From Gillisella vitis (GTDB lineage Bacteria > Pseudomonadota > Alphaproteobacteria > Rhizobiales > Rhizobiaceae): DNA of 64,000 nt. The DNA lies in the NCBI RefSeq assembly GCF_021559775.1, contig NZ_CP056047.1, positions 3,059,501 through 3,123,500 on the forward strand, given 5' to 3'. The translations under genes and the position numbers were made by a program. The notes beneath the pieces were generated by a model, which was given only the letters and a program-made list of their open reading frames with translations, was not told where the DNA came from and did no database searches. Every line of letters starts with the position of its first letter. Position 1 is the stretch's first letter. This document shows positions 38,099 through 47,417 of this stretch, one piece after another.

Positions 38099-38175
38099 GG
38101 TTCCGTAGCTCAGCAGGATAGAGCATCAGATTCCTAATCTGAGGGTCACGCGTTCGAATCGCGTCGGAATCACCA
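38099..38175 (+). tRNA. tRNA-Arg (anticodon CCT)
   Basis: A 77-base cloverleaf with encoded CCA. Acceptor stem GGTTCCG pairs with CGGAATC (one G-T pair), the anticodon stem TCAGA/TCTGA closes the loop TTCCTAA (anticodon CCT), and the T arm contains GTTCGAATC. It reads the arginine codon AGG. No attachment-site duplication or integrase is found nearby. Confidence 0.95.
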
Positions 38176-38341
38176 TTTTAAAGCCAAAAGCGAAATAAAC
38201 GATATTTTGCAGTGCGGCCGCCATATTTTCACAAGCTTTTTGGAATTAGGAACTACTATCGGTCGACCGGGCGCGGACCTGCGTCGGCTCATGCTGAAGT
38301 TATCATGCTTCAGAGAGGCTTTTGGACTTCGGAGTGTACTG

Positions 38342-39475
38342 GTGACCGTGAGAACTGCGAAAAACGATAGCGTCGTGACACCGCCCGCCGTTCCTGTACG
38401 GCGAGCTGCCGCAGAGCGCTATGCGCTGGTTGCCCCAACCTCGGCGGCGCGCTGGCTGCTGCTGGCCGTCTTGATGGCTAGCGCCTATTTTTTCTACGGT
38501 TTCATCGTGCCCTTGCTGGCCGCCATGGTGATCGGCTTTGCAAGCTGGCCGATCTATCGGCGGATCCTGGGCCTCGCCCGTGGCAATAGGACAATAGGTG
38601 CGACGATTGCCATCATTCTTGTGGTCTCCTTCATTGTCGTCCCCATCTCGCTGGCGGGGATCTATGCCGTCGATGAGGTGAAAAGCTGGGGCGTCTGGGC
38701 CTTGAGGGCCAATGAAGTCGGCGCGCCGGTCCCGCAATGGTTAATCCAGGTTCCTCTGGCCGGAGCCTGGCTTTCCGAGCATTGGGATCAATATGTCGGC
38801 CATCCCGGCGCGCTTGGCGAATTGGTGCAACTGATCAGCGGTGCCAATATCGGCACGATTTATCGTGGCCTGCTGGTGGTCGGCTCCTCCGCCTTCCATA
38901 GCTTTCTCACCCTGCTCTTCATGCTGATCGCCTTGTTTTTCGTCTATCGCGACGGGGAGCGTATTGTCGCACAGGTGGATATCGTCGGCGAACGCATCCT
39001 GCCCGGGCGCTGGGAACGGGTATCTCGTCTGGTTCCGCTGACCATCAGTTCCACGGTGACCGGCATGACGATCATTGCGGTCGGCGAAGGCATCGTGCTT
39101 GGCCTCGCCTATTGGATCGCCGGTGTGCCTTCCCCTGTGACGCTGGGCATCATCACCGGCTTCATGGCGCTCATTCCCGGTGGGGCGCCGCTGTCCTTCA
39201 CCCTGGTCTCGATCTATCTGGTTGCCAGCGGATCGACCATTGCAGGGGTCGGATTACTTGCCTGGGGAACCGTGGAGCTTTTCATTGTCGACAAGACATT
39301 GCGGCCGAGACTGGTGGGCGGACCAATCAAACTCCCCTTCCTGCCAACATTTTTCGGCCTGATCGGCGGCGTCAAGACCATGGGCATGCTCGGCCTGTTC
39401 GTCGGCCCGGTGCTGATGGCGATCCTGGTGGCCATCTGGCGCGAATGGCTCCTGGAAGCCAAACAGCCAGAGTGA
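38342..39475 (+). CDS. AI-2E family transporter
   Basis: 377 residues from GTG at 38342, which has a GGAG site eight bases upstream; the longer frame from 38207 runs back towards the tRNA and looks non-coding. About seven or eight membrane helices, with the family blocks 'FFVYRDGERI' and 'TGFMALIPGGAPLSF' and 'PFLPTFFGLIGGVKTMGMLGLFVGP' (quoted in part). Proteins of this family (PF01594) export various small solutes or act as Na+/H+ antiporters, so AI-2 transport should not be assumed. It converges with visR. Confidence 0.85.
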   Translation: MTVRTAKNDSVVTPPAVPVRRAAAERYALVAPTSAARWLLLAVLMASAYFFYGFIVPLLAAMVIGFASWPIYRRILGLARGNRTIGATIAIILVVSFIVVPISLAGIYAVDEVKSWGVWALRANEVGAPVPQWLIQVPLAGAWLSEHWDQYVGHPGALGELVQLISGANIGTIYRGLLVVGSSAFHSFLTLLFMLIALFFVYRDGERIVAQVDIVGERILPGRWERVSRLVPLTISSTVTGMTIIAVGEGIVLGLAYWIAGVPSPVTLGIITGFMALIPGGAPLSFTLVSIYLVASGSTIAGVGLLAWGTVELFIVDKTLRPRLVGGPIKLPFLPTFFGLIGGVKTMGMLGLFVGPVLMAILVAIWREWLLEAKQPE

Positions 39476-39559
39476 TCGCGCTTCGGTAGCGCTTTCTGCC
39501 AAACCGGTTCGGGAATGTCTGCCAGGCAAAGAAGCCGACAGGGAAATCTATTTAGAAAC

Positions 39560-40315
39560 TCAGTTGATATAGCCGAGCCTGATAGCCTTGGCGATTGCTT
39601 GTATACGGTTGACCGAATCAAGCTTGATCGTCGCCGAGCCCAGGTAAGCATTGACGGTATGGACCGAGAGGCCGAGATTTTCGGCAATTTCTTCGCTGAT
39701 CCGCCCGTCGCCCGCCAATTGCAGGCAGGCGATTTCCCGGTCACTCAACGCCTCGGAGGGCGCTACTTTTCGCTCGCTCAGGGATAGAATATCCATCATC
39801 AGCTTGCAGCTGCGATTATGCATGTCGATCATCACATCGCTATCGAGATCCTCAGATCCGTTTAATGCGAAGATGACATAGCCATTGCCGACAGCGCCCA
39901 GCCGGACAGGAAAGGCAACACCCGAAAACGGCAGATTGCCAGCAGGCAGGCGCGATACGAAAGCCCCAAACTCACTGCTGATACAGAATGTGGCGTTGTC
40001 CTTGGCATTCCACATCAAAGGCAGCAGCAAATCGTCGATATGGCTCAGCAGAAGGTCGCCGTAGCAGGACACAAATGCGTCGCTATAGCTGCCGACCATG
40101 CCGCTAGCCGCCCAGCTCTCACATTCGCATTGCAACATGCGTTTGCGCGGCAGGCCTGAACCCGCCACTCGAAACACCGCGAAGCTGCGGGCGTTGATCG
40201 CCTTCTGCATGGCAATCAGCCGAGGAAAAATATCGCCCCGGTTCGCAGCCAGCCGGGCTTTCAGATCTGCCGCCGATCCTGTCCTGCCGCTCGACATGTC
40301 TGCATTAAACGCCAT
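39560..40315 (-). CDS. visR: LuxR-family motility regulator VisR
   Basis: 251 residues. An N-terminal autoinducer-binding-like domain ends in a LuxR helix-turn-helix ('LSDREIACLQLAGDGRISEE' region, then 'LGLSVHTVNAYLGSATIKL'). In Sinorhizobium and Agrobacterium VisN and VisR act as a heteromer that activates the flagellar master regulator Rem. Identity rests on position after fliF-visN and family. A start at Met7 (40297) is possible. After visR the flagellar genes stop and an unrelated transporter faces it. Confidence 0.85.
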   Translation of the reverse strand: MAFNADMSSGRTGSAADLKARLAANRGDIFPRLIAMQKAINARSFAVFRVAGSGLPRKRMLQCECESWAASGMVGSYSDAFVSCYGDLLLSHIDDLLLPLMWNAKDNATFCISSEFGAFVSRLPAGNLPFSGVAFPVRLGAVGNGYVIFALNGSEDLDSDVMIDMHNRSCKLMMDILSLSERKVAPSEALSDREIACLQLAGDGRISEEIAENLGLSVHTVNAYLGSATIKLDSVNRIQAIAKAIRLGYIN

Positions 40316-40335
40316 GGCTGCCTTTCATACCAACG

Positions 40336-40372
40336 CTTGAAGATGCGAACGCATCTCCATCTTGAAGTGGTT
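40336..40372. repeat. palindromic intergenic element, copy E
   Basis: GATGC-GAAC-GCATC core (40342-40355) with flanks resembling copy D (CTCCATCTTGAAG versus CTCGCCTTGGAAG). It lies between visN and visR, about 25 bases upstream of the visR start. Confidence 0.6.
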
Positions 40373-40450
40373 GTGGATGTCTCAAGACATCAAAGACTTG
40401 AGATATCCTGAATTAGAATGCCAACCGTCACCTTGAAGGGCAGTCGGCGC

Positions 40451-41197
40451 TTAGACCAGATTGTTGCGAACCGCGTAGGCAATCGCTTCAGAGCGAGTTT
40501 TCGTAGCTGTCTTGCGCATCACACTGGTGATGTAATTATTGATTGTATTGCGGGAAATACCCAGAATCGTGGCTATTTCATCGCTTGTCTTGCCTTCAGC
40601 AATCCAAAACAGGCATTCCAATTCGCGTTCCGTCAGCTCAAAATCACGATCTGCTTTCTGCGACCGTCCCGTCGACAGGCTAACGCAATAGGCTGCCAAC
40701 AAACCCACGTCCCGTAACCGGTCCGGCGAGATTACGAATCCGTCCGGAAGAAGCATGACCAGCGCCAGCCGTGTACGACCGACATTGAACATCACTGAGC
40801 AATATTGACGGCTGGCCCCTAAGGGCAGTTCCAGGTCGTCAGGCAGGAGCACGAATTTGGCTTGCAGCAGACCCAGGCATTTTTCAAGCTCGGTGGCCCG
40901 CGAACAGGCAGCCGACAATTCCGTGGCAACCCCACGCGCCAGATCGAACGGCCAGTCGGCCGTCACCACGAAATCCAGCCCATGTTCCTGAATAAGGTCG
41001 TATCGCGCCAGGAGATAGTGCGAGGCTCCGGCATAATCCGTCAGGATATGCATTGCCACCCGAAGCTTTCCTGAGGACGCTGCCGAGGAAAGCTGCCTGA
41101 TCATCGCATCACGCAACCTGGGCCCTTCAGGCCTGTTCGCCGTCTTCTGGCTACGGATCCCTTGATAGCCCCCAGGCTCAAGGAGTTCGACACTCAT
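40451..41197 (-). CDS. visN: LuxR-family motility regulator VisN
   Basis: 248 residues with the same layout as VisR: an N-terminal sensory domain (about 30-170) and a C-terminal LuxR helix-turn-helix ('FELTERELECLFWIAEGK' and 'ILGISRNTINNYITSVMRKT'). It works with VisR as a global activator of flagellar and chemotaxis genes. A terminator at 41376-41411 separates it from fliF, so it probably has its own promoter in the 240 bases between. Gap to visR is 135 bases. Confidence 0.85.
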   Translation of the reverse strand: MSVELLEPGGYQGIRSQKTANRPEGPRLRDAMIRQLSSAASSGKLRVAMHILTDYAGASHYLLARYDLIQEHGLDFVVTADWPFDLARGVATELSAACSRATELEKCLGLLQAKFVLLPDDLELPLGASRQYCSVMFNVGRTRLALVMLLPDGFVISPDRLRDVGLLAAYCVSLSTGRSQKADRDFELTERELECLFWIAEGKTSDEIATILGISRNTINNYITSVMRKTATKTRSEAIAYAVRNNLV

Positions 41198-41375
41198 AAG
41201 GCTCCCCTTTCAAGGGACGAAACGGCCACCTCTCACTATGCTTTGCCACGGAAGCCGCCCATTCCGTGGTTAGGCGCGTCATTCGAAACATGCCGAATCA
41301 CCATGTTGTTATTGTATGTAAATAACTTCTAAACGCTACGGGGATTAGCACAGAAGGTGTGGCTTATCCGCACCA

Positions 41376-41411
41376 TACAAAAATGCTGCGCCGACTTTCG
41401 CTGGCGCAGCA
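41376..41411 (-). terminator. intrinsic terminator after fliF
   Basis: Read on the minus strand: TGCTGCGCC, 10-base loop, GGCGCAGCA, then TTTTTG. A perfect 9-bp stem plus T tract, 24 bases after the fliF stop. Confidence 0.82.
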
Positions 41412-41435
41412 CTGTTATTGCCCGTGATTGAAGGA

Positions 41436-43124
41436 TCAGGCTGCGTTCTCGACCGCCCATTTGCGCAGGATCTTGGCAGCGCGCTCTTCCGAGATTTCCA
41501 CCATACGCGCCAGGCGCCGTTCCGGGCCTTCCTTGACGCGACGGTTGAAGCCGCCATTCGGGTCATTGTCGAGGGCAAGGACGTCATCGGCGCTATCGAA
41601 GCCGAAATCGGAACCAAAGCCATCCATCAGGCCGCCGCCGGCACCGGCATCAAGACCGGGCGAGAAGTCGGGCAGTTCCAGTCCGGCAACAGCGTCGCTG
41701 CCACCCTCAAGCGCCGCAGTTCCACCGCCGCCCATCGAGCGTACCATCGGACGAATGCCCATCCAGACAACAAGGAAGGCAACGGCGAGGAAGGCAAGCG
41801 AGTTAATAATACCCGCCATGTTGCGGCTGAGGATTTCCATCACACCGGGTCCGGTTGGTGCCTCGCTCAGCAGCTGATTCTCCAGGAAGTCCATCGCCGT
41901 CAGCGTCACCACGTCGCCACGCTTGTCATCGAGCCCAGCAGCCGATTTGACGATTTTCTGCATTTCTGCCAGATAGGCATCGATCTTGGCCTGATCGACC
42001 GGCTCGCCGACCATGGTGGCGATGCGCTGCTTGTTGACCACAACGGCCACGGAAAGCTTGTCCAGCGTATAGCCGTTCTTGACGGTGGCAATCGTCTTGC
42101 TGTTGATTTCGTAGTTGGTCTGCTCTTCCTTCTTGTCCTGCTGGTCGGACGATTCAGGACCAGCACCGCCCGCTTGCGGAGCGGCCTGCGGAATATTCTG
42201 CTCCACAGTCGCTGCGGTATCGGATTGCCGCTGCTGCGACTTCTGCGCTTCCTTGGTGGTGCGGGTCGAGCGTTCGACCTTGGATTCGGGATCGTAGACC
42301 GTTTCCTGAATCTGCTGCTGGTCGGTATTCAACTGCGCCGTGACGCTGGAGCGGAAATTGTCCATACCGAGGAAAGGTGCGAGCGCCTTGTCGATATTTG
42401 ATTCGATTTCCTGTTGAACCGACTGGGCAACGCCGAGATTCCGGTTTGCAGCCCCGCCCGTCTCATCGCCCGATGCCAGCAACTGGCCGGTCGAATCCAG
42501 AATGGTGACATCATCGATTTCAAGACCCGGCACAGCCGAAGCCACCAGATGGCGGATCGAAGCCGCAGATTTGCGGCCTGCATCGGAGCCGGCTCTGATC
42601 ATCACCGAGGCCGTTGGCTTCTGCGCGCCGCGCCGGAAATTCCCGACATCCGGCATGACGATATGCACGCGGGCTGCCGCAATACCGTTGATCTGCTGGA
42701 TCGTCCTGGCAATCTCGCCCTCAAGGGCGCGCACCCGGGTCACTTCCTGCATGAAGGATGTCAGACCCAGGGAGCCGACATTATCGAACAGTTCGTAGCC
42801 AGCATTGGTGCTATTGGGCAGGCCGCGTTCGGCCAGCAACAAACGGGCCTTGCCGGTCATTCCGGCCTGGACCTGAATGCTCTTGCCATCGGCGCCAGTC
42901 TGGAAACCGACGCCCGCTTCAGCCAGCGCAATACTGATTTGATTGACGTCTGTCGCTTCGAGGCCAACGTAAAGGGTCTCAAAGGCAGGCTTATTGATAA
43001 AAAACGCCGCACCGATAACCAGCGCCACCGAAACGACGCCAACACCCGCAAGGGTCCATAGTTTAGTCGGTCCCAAGGACGAAAGGTTCTTGAAGACCTG
43101 GAGTAGTTGATTGAACAGATTCAT
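41436..43124 (-). CDS. fliF: flagellar MS-ring protein FliF
   Basis: 562 residues from ATG at 43124 ('MNLFNQLLQVFKNLSSLG'); a TTG six codons upstream is less likely. Two membrane helices flank the periplasmic ring-forming region (about 21-43 and near 430-455). Blocks such as 'GLTSFMQEVTRVRALEGEIARTI' (quoted in part) and 'RVHIVMPD' are FliF-specific, and the C-terminal tail 'RRLARMVEISEERAAKILRKW' binds FliG. FliF forms the MS-ring in the inner membrane on which the flagellum is built. A terminator follows. Confidence 0.95.
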   Translation of the reverse strand: MNLFNQLLQVFKNLSSLGPTKLWTLAGVGVVSVALVIGAAFFINKPAFETLYVGLEATDVNQISIALAEAGVGFQTGADGKSIQVQAGMTGKARLLLAERGLPNSTNAGYELFDNVGSLGLTSFMQEVTRVRALEGEIARTIQQINGIAAARVHIVMPDVGNFRRGAQKPTASVMIRAGSDAGRKSAASIRHLVASAVPGLEIDDVTILDSTGQLLASGDETGGAANRNLGVAQSVQQEIESNIDKALAPFLGMDNFRSSVTAQLNTDQQQIQETVYDPESKVERSTRTTKEAQKSQQRQSDTAATVEQNIPQAAPQAGGAGPESSDQQDKKEEQTNYEINSKTIATVKNGYTLDKLSVAVVVNKQRIATMVGEPVDQAKIDAYLAEMQKIVKSAAGLDDKRGDVVTLTAMDFLENQLLSEAPTGPGVMEILSRNMAGIINSLAFLAVAFLVVWMGIRPMVRSMGGGGTAALEGGSDAVAGLELPDFSPGLDAGAGGGLMDGFGSDFGFDSADDVLALDNDPNGGFNRRVKEGPERRLARMVEISEERAAKILRKWAVENAA

Positions 43125-43402
43125 TCTGTCTCGCACCGTCAAACATGAGGTTACGGCTTTTGGCCTAGTGTCACCCTAGGACGCGAAGCTTGTGCGAGCG
43201 TTTCCTGATGCCTGCGAAGGAAGCCCGGTGTGCGGAAACGGACGTCCCAAAACGAAGATCGCCCCGGAAAGGAGCGACCTGAACACTTTAGTATCTATGT
43301 ATTTATGGAATTACAAAAATTCTTTCTCTTCATTTCTAGGCATTTGCGGGGGCAAACCGCCTCGCACTTTTGCTGGAAATGCTCTCTCGGGGCTTGCAGA
43401 GA

Positions 43403-43759
43403 TCAGAAAAAATCGAAATCGCCCGCAGCTTTGCTGAGAGGCTGCGAATGGCCATGACGCAAACCATCGCCCAGTGCCTTCTGCATTTCCGCCAGCTTGA
43501 CGAGGCTGAGCGCCGTCGTCATGTCCACTTTCCAGTCGTCAGACACATCCGCCGTAATGGTATCGATAAATTCAGCCAACCCGCGCGATTTCTGCACGGC
43601 GAGATCGATACCTTGCAAGACTTTCAGCGTTTCAGCCGATTCCAACGCCTTTGAGCCACCCAGTTCCAGCAATTGCGGCTCGACCCGCTCGATCAGATAG
43701 GCAACGTCGTGAAGTTCCGTCACAACACGCATCAGAATTTCAGGTAGTGATTCTTCCAC
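43403..43759 (-). CDS. cheT: CheT, predicted CheY phosphatase
   Basis: 118 residues from GTG at 43759, chosen because GGAGG sits eight bases upstream; the longer frame starts with TTG inside that ribosome site. Helical protein with 'GGSKALESAETLKVLQGIDLAVQ' (in part): D52-X3-Q56 is the DxxxQ phosphatase signature known from CheZ, and the tail ends 'AGDFDFF'. This corresponds to orf10/CheT of rhizobial che operons, reported to remove phosphate from CheY1. A gap of about 300 bases separates it from cheD. Confidence 0.82.
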   Translation of the reverse strand: MEESLPEILMRVVTELHDVAYLIERVEPQLLELGGSKALESAETLKVLQGIDLAVQKSRGLAEFIDTITADVSDDWKVDMTTALSLVKLAEMQKALGDGLRHGHSQPLSKAAGDFDFF

Positions 43760-44066
43760 GCTCGTGGCCTCCAATACTGACTCAGGCTTCGCAGTTCTGT
43801 TCTCCTGGAACCCACCACGGGCAAAAGCCGTGCGGCACGCTCCATTTATGCTTTTTGTTCAGTCCCGCCCTGAGCTTGCATAAACGAGCGAGGGGTTGTC
43901 CGTTCCGCTCATCCGAAACCGCAAACAGGGTTCGGATGGTCATTCATTTCATGCCAGCCTTGCTCGAATACATCGTGCCGTCAGCCGCATCACATACCTT
44001 AGATTGTCCTTCAAAATCGTTACGCAACTTTGATCAATATGGATTGCCTGTGAAAGAACGGAACCG

Positions 44067-44621
44067 TTAAAAAAACTCGATCGAGCTTTCCACCGGCTTT
44101 TGCACTTTGACCGGCCGCTGTTCCATGGCCACGGTTTTTTGCGTTTCCGCTCCTGTCAGAGGATACTGGCGGGCACGACCGCTGATCGGCCAGAATTCCA
44201 GCTTGCGGCCATGCTCACCGCCCGTGGAAGAACCAACCACCTTGATGCCTTCATCTTTCAGAAACTGCGCAGCAAAGGCAGCATTCTGTTCGCCGACATT
44301 CGAGAACGTCGCAATCGTCTTGGCGCCTCCGAAAATCTTGGCTTCCAGACGATCGCGCCGCGCGCCCTTCTTCAAGAGGCCGTTGATCAGCAATTCCATC
44401 AGATGGACGCCATAGCGCGTGGCATCCCCGCCTCCCATGCCGGGATTGGCAGAGCCCGGCAGGAGGAAATGGTTCATACCGCCGACACCGGCAATGGGAT
44501 CACGTATGCATGCAGCCACGCAGGAACCCAGGATAGTTGAAAGCACCACATTCGGGTCGCTGACAACCTTGTATTCACCTTGAATAATATGGACCCTGCG
44601 AGCCGCAGCTTCGTCACTCAT
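44067..44621 (-). CDS. cheD: chemoreceptor glutamine deamidase CheD
   Basis: 184 residues. Cys34 in 'LGSCVAAC' and His51 in '[10 protein letters not shown]' with a later Thr form the catalytic triad; '[10 protein letters not shown]' and '[14 protein letters not shown]' are family blocks. CheD deamidates specific glutamines of chemoreceptors and contributes to adaptation. It overlaps cheY2 by four bases. An extended C-terminal tail after the catalytic domain ('[18 protein letters not shown]') is seen. Confidence 0.93.
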   Translation of the reverse strand: MSDEAAARRVHIIQGEYKVVSDPNVVLSTILGSCVAACIRDPIAGVGGMNHFLLPGSANPGMGGGDATRYGVHLMELLINGLLKKGARRDRLEAKIFGGAKTIATFSNVGEQNAAFAAQFLKDEGIKVVGSSTGGEHGRKLEFWPISGRARQYPLTGAETQKTVAMEQRPVKVQKPVESSIEFF

Positions 44622-45007
44622 TTTAATGCTCCGAAAACAGCTTCAATGGCCGCCTTCATCTTTTCGATGGTAAACGGCTTGGCGAGGACGTTATTGGCAC
44701 CCAATTGGGCCGCCTTCTGCACCAGCGCCCTGTCCCCTTGGGCAGTCAGAATGATGAAGGCCGCCTTCTTGGTCGCCGGATTGGCGCGAACAGCCTGGAG
44801 AAGGCCGAGACCGTCCATCTTCGGCATGTTAAAGTCAGAGATCACCAGATGATGGGGCTGTTGCGCCATGATCTTCATCCCCTGCTCACCGTCACCGGCA
44901 GCCGTGATCTGCTTGAAACCCAGCTGAGTCAGCGCATCACTTAAAAGCAAGCGGCTGGTCACCTGGTCGTCCACTATCAGGACCTTAATTTTTTCAGCTA
45001 TTGACAT
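44618..45007 (-). CDS. cheY2: chemotaxis response regulator CheY2
   Basis: 129 residues, single receiver domain. Acidic pair 'VDDQ' (12-15), phospho-acceptor Asp58 in '[12 protein letters not shown]', Thr in 'ILTAQ' and Lys in '[12 protein letters not shown]'. In Sinorhizobium CheY2-P is the main regulator that slows the motor, with CheY1 as phosphate sink; the same assignment here is by position (between cheB and cheD). Overlaps at both ends show tight coupling. Confidence 0.92.
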   Translation of the reverse strand: MSIAEKIKVLIVDDQVTSRLLLSDALTQLGFKQITAAGDGEQGMKIMAQQPHHLVISDFNMPKMDGLGLLQAVRANPATKKAAFIILTAQGDRALVQKAAQLGANNVLAKPFTIEKMKAAIEAVFGALK

Positions 45008-46044
45008 TATTCATAACCTTCTTTCCGTGCGGCCGTGAGTTTGAGAATTTCTTCGCCGATTGAGCCAAGCGGCAATTGATGCTCGACGGCACCCAGTTCA
45101 TGGGCAACGCGAGGCATGCCATAGACCACACAGGTCTTTTCGTTCTGCCCTATGGTCCGTGCGCCTGCACTTCGCATTTTGAGCAATCCAGACGCTCCAT
45201 CGCGTCCCATACCTGTCAGTATGACGCCAACAGCATTGCGTCCAGCCAATTCCGCCACCGAATCAAAGAGAACATCGACCGATGGCCGGTGTCCATTGAC
45301 CGGGGGCGTGTCCAGCAAACGGCAACTGGGAGCGGATGCGTTCACCACTTGCAGATGCCGTTCTCCACCAGGGGCCAGGTAGATCTTGCCGATCTGCAAT
45401 CTGGCACCGTCAGTTGCTTCCTCTACCACCGGAGCGCAGAGCCGGTTCAGCCGCTCCGCAAAACTCTTGGTGAACGTCGGCGGCATGTGTTGGGTAATCA
45501 CCGTCGGCGGGCAATTAGGTGGAAATTTCTGCAACACGGCAATCAGCGCTTCGACACCCCCTGTCGAGGAACCGATCGCCACGATCTTGCGACCCACCCG
45601 AAAATCGGCCGCAGGCGTGGCAACAGGCGCCGCCTGCATGATCTGCCGGCGCTGGGAGCGGGCCGCCGCCTTGACCTTCTCGGCAAGATCGCCGAACGGA
45701 CGAGCCTCACCCGGCATCGGCTTGCCGACACAGTCGAATGCGCCAATTTCCAAGGCAGCCAGCGTCGCTTCAGCGCCGCGATGGGTCATGGTCGAAACCA
45801 TGATGACAGGCATCGGCCGCAGCCGCATGATCTTTTCGAGAAACTCCAAACCATTCATGTTTGGCATTTCAATATCGAGCGTCACCACATCCGGGTTCAG
45901 CTGCTTGATGGCGGCACGTGCCTCCATGGCATCCTTGGCCTGGCCAATGACGCTGACTTCCGGATCGGAATTGAGAACGGCGGTGATCAGTCCCCGCATG
46001 GTTGGGCTGTCATCGACGACAAGAACGCGAGCGGCTGATATCAT
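45007..46044 (-). CDS. cheB: protein-glutamate methylesterase CheB
   Basis: 345 residues. N-terminal receiver with Asp57 ('[17 protein letters not shown]'), a linker, and the C-terminal methylesterase with Ser in '[12 protein letters not shown]', His in 'TQHMPPTF' and Asp in 'GMGRDGA'. It demethylates chemoreceptors when phosphorylated by CheA, giving adaptation. It overlaps cheR (four bases) and cheY2 (one base). Confidence 0.95.
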   Translation of the reverse strand: MISAARVLVVDDSPTMRGLITAVLNSDPEVSVIGQAKDAMEARAAIKQLNPDVVTLDIEMPNMNGLEFLEKIMRLRPMPVIMVSTMTHRGAEATLAALEIGAFDCVGKPMPGEARPFGDLAEKVKAAARSQRRQIMQAAPVATPAADFRVGRKIVAIGSSTGGVEALIAVLQKFPPNCPPTVITQHMPPTFTKSFAERLNRLCAPVVEEATDGARLQIGKIYLAPGGERHLQVVNASAPSCRLLDTPPVNGHRPSVDVLFDSVAELAGRNAVGVILTGMGRDGASGLLKMRSAGARTIGQNEKTCVVYGMPRVAHELGAVEHQLPLGSIGEEILKLTAARKEGYE

Positions 46045-46949
46045 GCTTTGCGCCCTCCGGTCTTGCCGGTATATTTGTAGGTGGTGATACCGATATTATC
46101 GAACAGGTTCTTCGGATCGCCAGACACCCGCTCGGAGTGGCCGATATAAAGATGACCACCTTCCGGCAGAAGCCCGGCAAACCGCGACCAAATCTTCACC
46201 TGGGTGGGCTCATCGAAATAGATCACCACATTGCGGCAGAAGATCACGTCGAACGGTCCTTTGATCGGCCATTGCGCCATCAGGTTCAGCTCGTTGAAGG
46301 TGATCAGCTTCTTGACCCGGTCATCGACCTGGAATTTCCGGCGTCCACCGACATCGACATCGCGGAACCATTGCTTTCGCATGGCCGGGCTCACGGTTTC
46401 CAGCGCCGTTTCGTCATAGGCTCCGGCCCGGGCCAGCGCCAGGATCTTCGGATCGATATCCGTTGCCAATATCCTGAAATCGTAATCGGCGGCATTCGGC
46501 ATCAAGGACAGGACCGTCAGGGCGATGGAATAGGGCTCCTGCCCATCGGAACAGGCGGCAGACCAGATCCGCACGCGACCGCCAGCCTTGGCGCGGTTGA
46601 TCAACCCCGGCAGAACCTCGGTGCGCAAATGATCGAAGTGATGGTTCTCACGAAAGAACCGGGTGAAATTCGTTGTCAGATGCGACAACATTTCACGACG
46701 CGCCCCGGCCCCCTCCTGGGACGATACGAGCGCGCAATACTCCCGAAAGCCACGCAATCCAAGATTGCGAATATGCTTCGACAGTCTCGAATAGACAAGG
46801 GAAGCCTTGGAATCGTTCAACGCAATCCCGGCATCGGCATAGATCATCGCAGCAATTTCGTTGAGATCGCGACGGGTCAACGGGTATTCGCCACTGGCCA
46901 TGATCTCGTCGTCCGATTGCCGGCTATGCGCAGAAAAGGTCGATGTCAT
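46041..46949 (-). CDS. cheR: chemotaxis protein methyltransferase CheR
   Basis: 302 residues. An N-terminal helical domain, then the SAM-binding domain with '[18 protein letters not shown]', 'ATDIDPKIL', '[10 protein letters not shown]' and '[14 protein letters not shown]', all CheR hallmarks. It methylates glutamates of chemoreceptors. A second start (Met17, '[11 protein letters not shown]') is possible. It overlaps cheW by four bases. Confidence 0.95.
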   Translation of the reverse strand: MTSTFSAHSRQSDDEIMASGEYPLTRRDLNEIAAMIYADAGIALNDSKASLVYSRLSKHIRNLGLRGFREYCALVSSQEGAGARREMLSHLTTNFTRFFRENHHFDHLRTEVLPGLINRAKAGGRVRIWSAACSDGQEPYSIALTVLSLMPNAADYDFRILATDIDPKILALARAGAYDETALETVSPAMRKQWFRDVDVGGRRKFQVDDRVKKLITFNELNLMAQWPIKGPFDVIFCRNVVIYFDEPTQVKIWSRFAGLLPEGGHLYIGHSERVSGDPKNLFDNIGITTYKYTGKTGGRKA

Positions 46950-47413
46950 GCCGCTTCGCTTTCAGTTTCAGAGAAAAGGCCCGCCAGCTCAATCAAACAG
47001 ATCATCCGTTTGTCAATGGCGAGGATGCCTCTTGCGTATTGACGCTCGAGATCAGACGAGACCTCAGGTGTCGGTTGGATTGTCTCATCTGTCACGCTCA
47101 GTACGTCGGACACGGCATCCACCAGCAGGCCGACGACCTTGGTCCTGGTCTGGACCACGATAATCACATGCCGGACTGTCGGTTCTGTCCGCTTCAGCCC
47201 GAGCCGGATCGCCAGATCGACGATCGGCAAGACGGCGCCGCGCAGGTTGATCACGCCCATCACGTAATGAGGAGACTGCGGCAACGGCGTTGCGGGGGTC
47301 CATCCACGGATTTCCCGCACCTGCATGATGTTGACGCAAAACTCCTGATCACCGATGCGAAACGCGATCAACTCGCGATTTCCCTGAACCAGATTTTTGA
47401 CCGCATTCGACAT
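46946..47413 (-). CDS. cheW: chemotaxis coupling protein CheW
   Basis: 155 residues of the CheW fold: '[22 protein letters not shown]', '[23 protein letters not shown]' (each in part) and '[12 protein letters not shown]' are canonical. It links CheA to receptors. Having cheW inside the che operon matches the Sinorhizobium order; as I recall, the A. tumefaciens C58 operon lacks it. Four bases separate it from cheA. Confidence 0.95.
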   Translation of the reverse strand: MSNAVKNLVQGNRELIAFRIGDQEFCVNIMQVREIRGWTPATPLPQSPHYVMGVINLRGAVLPIVDLAIRLGLKRTEPTVRHVIIVVQTRTKVVGLLVDAVSDVLSVTDETIQPTPEVSSDLERQYARGILAIDKRMICLIELAGLFSETESEAA

Positions 47414-47417
47414 AGAA

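Noticed and set aside
38099-38175. tRNA-Arg as an integration site for a genomic island
   Set aside because: No integrase, no direct repeat of the tRNA 3' end, and both flanks are ordinary core genes.
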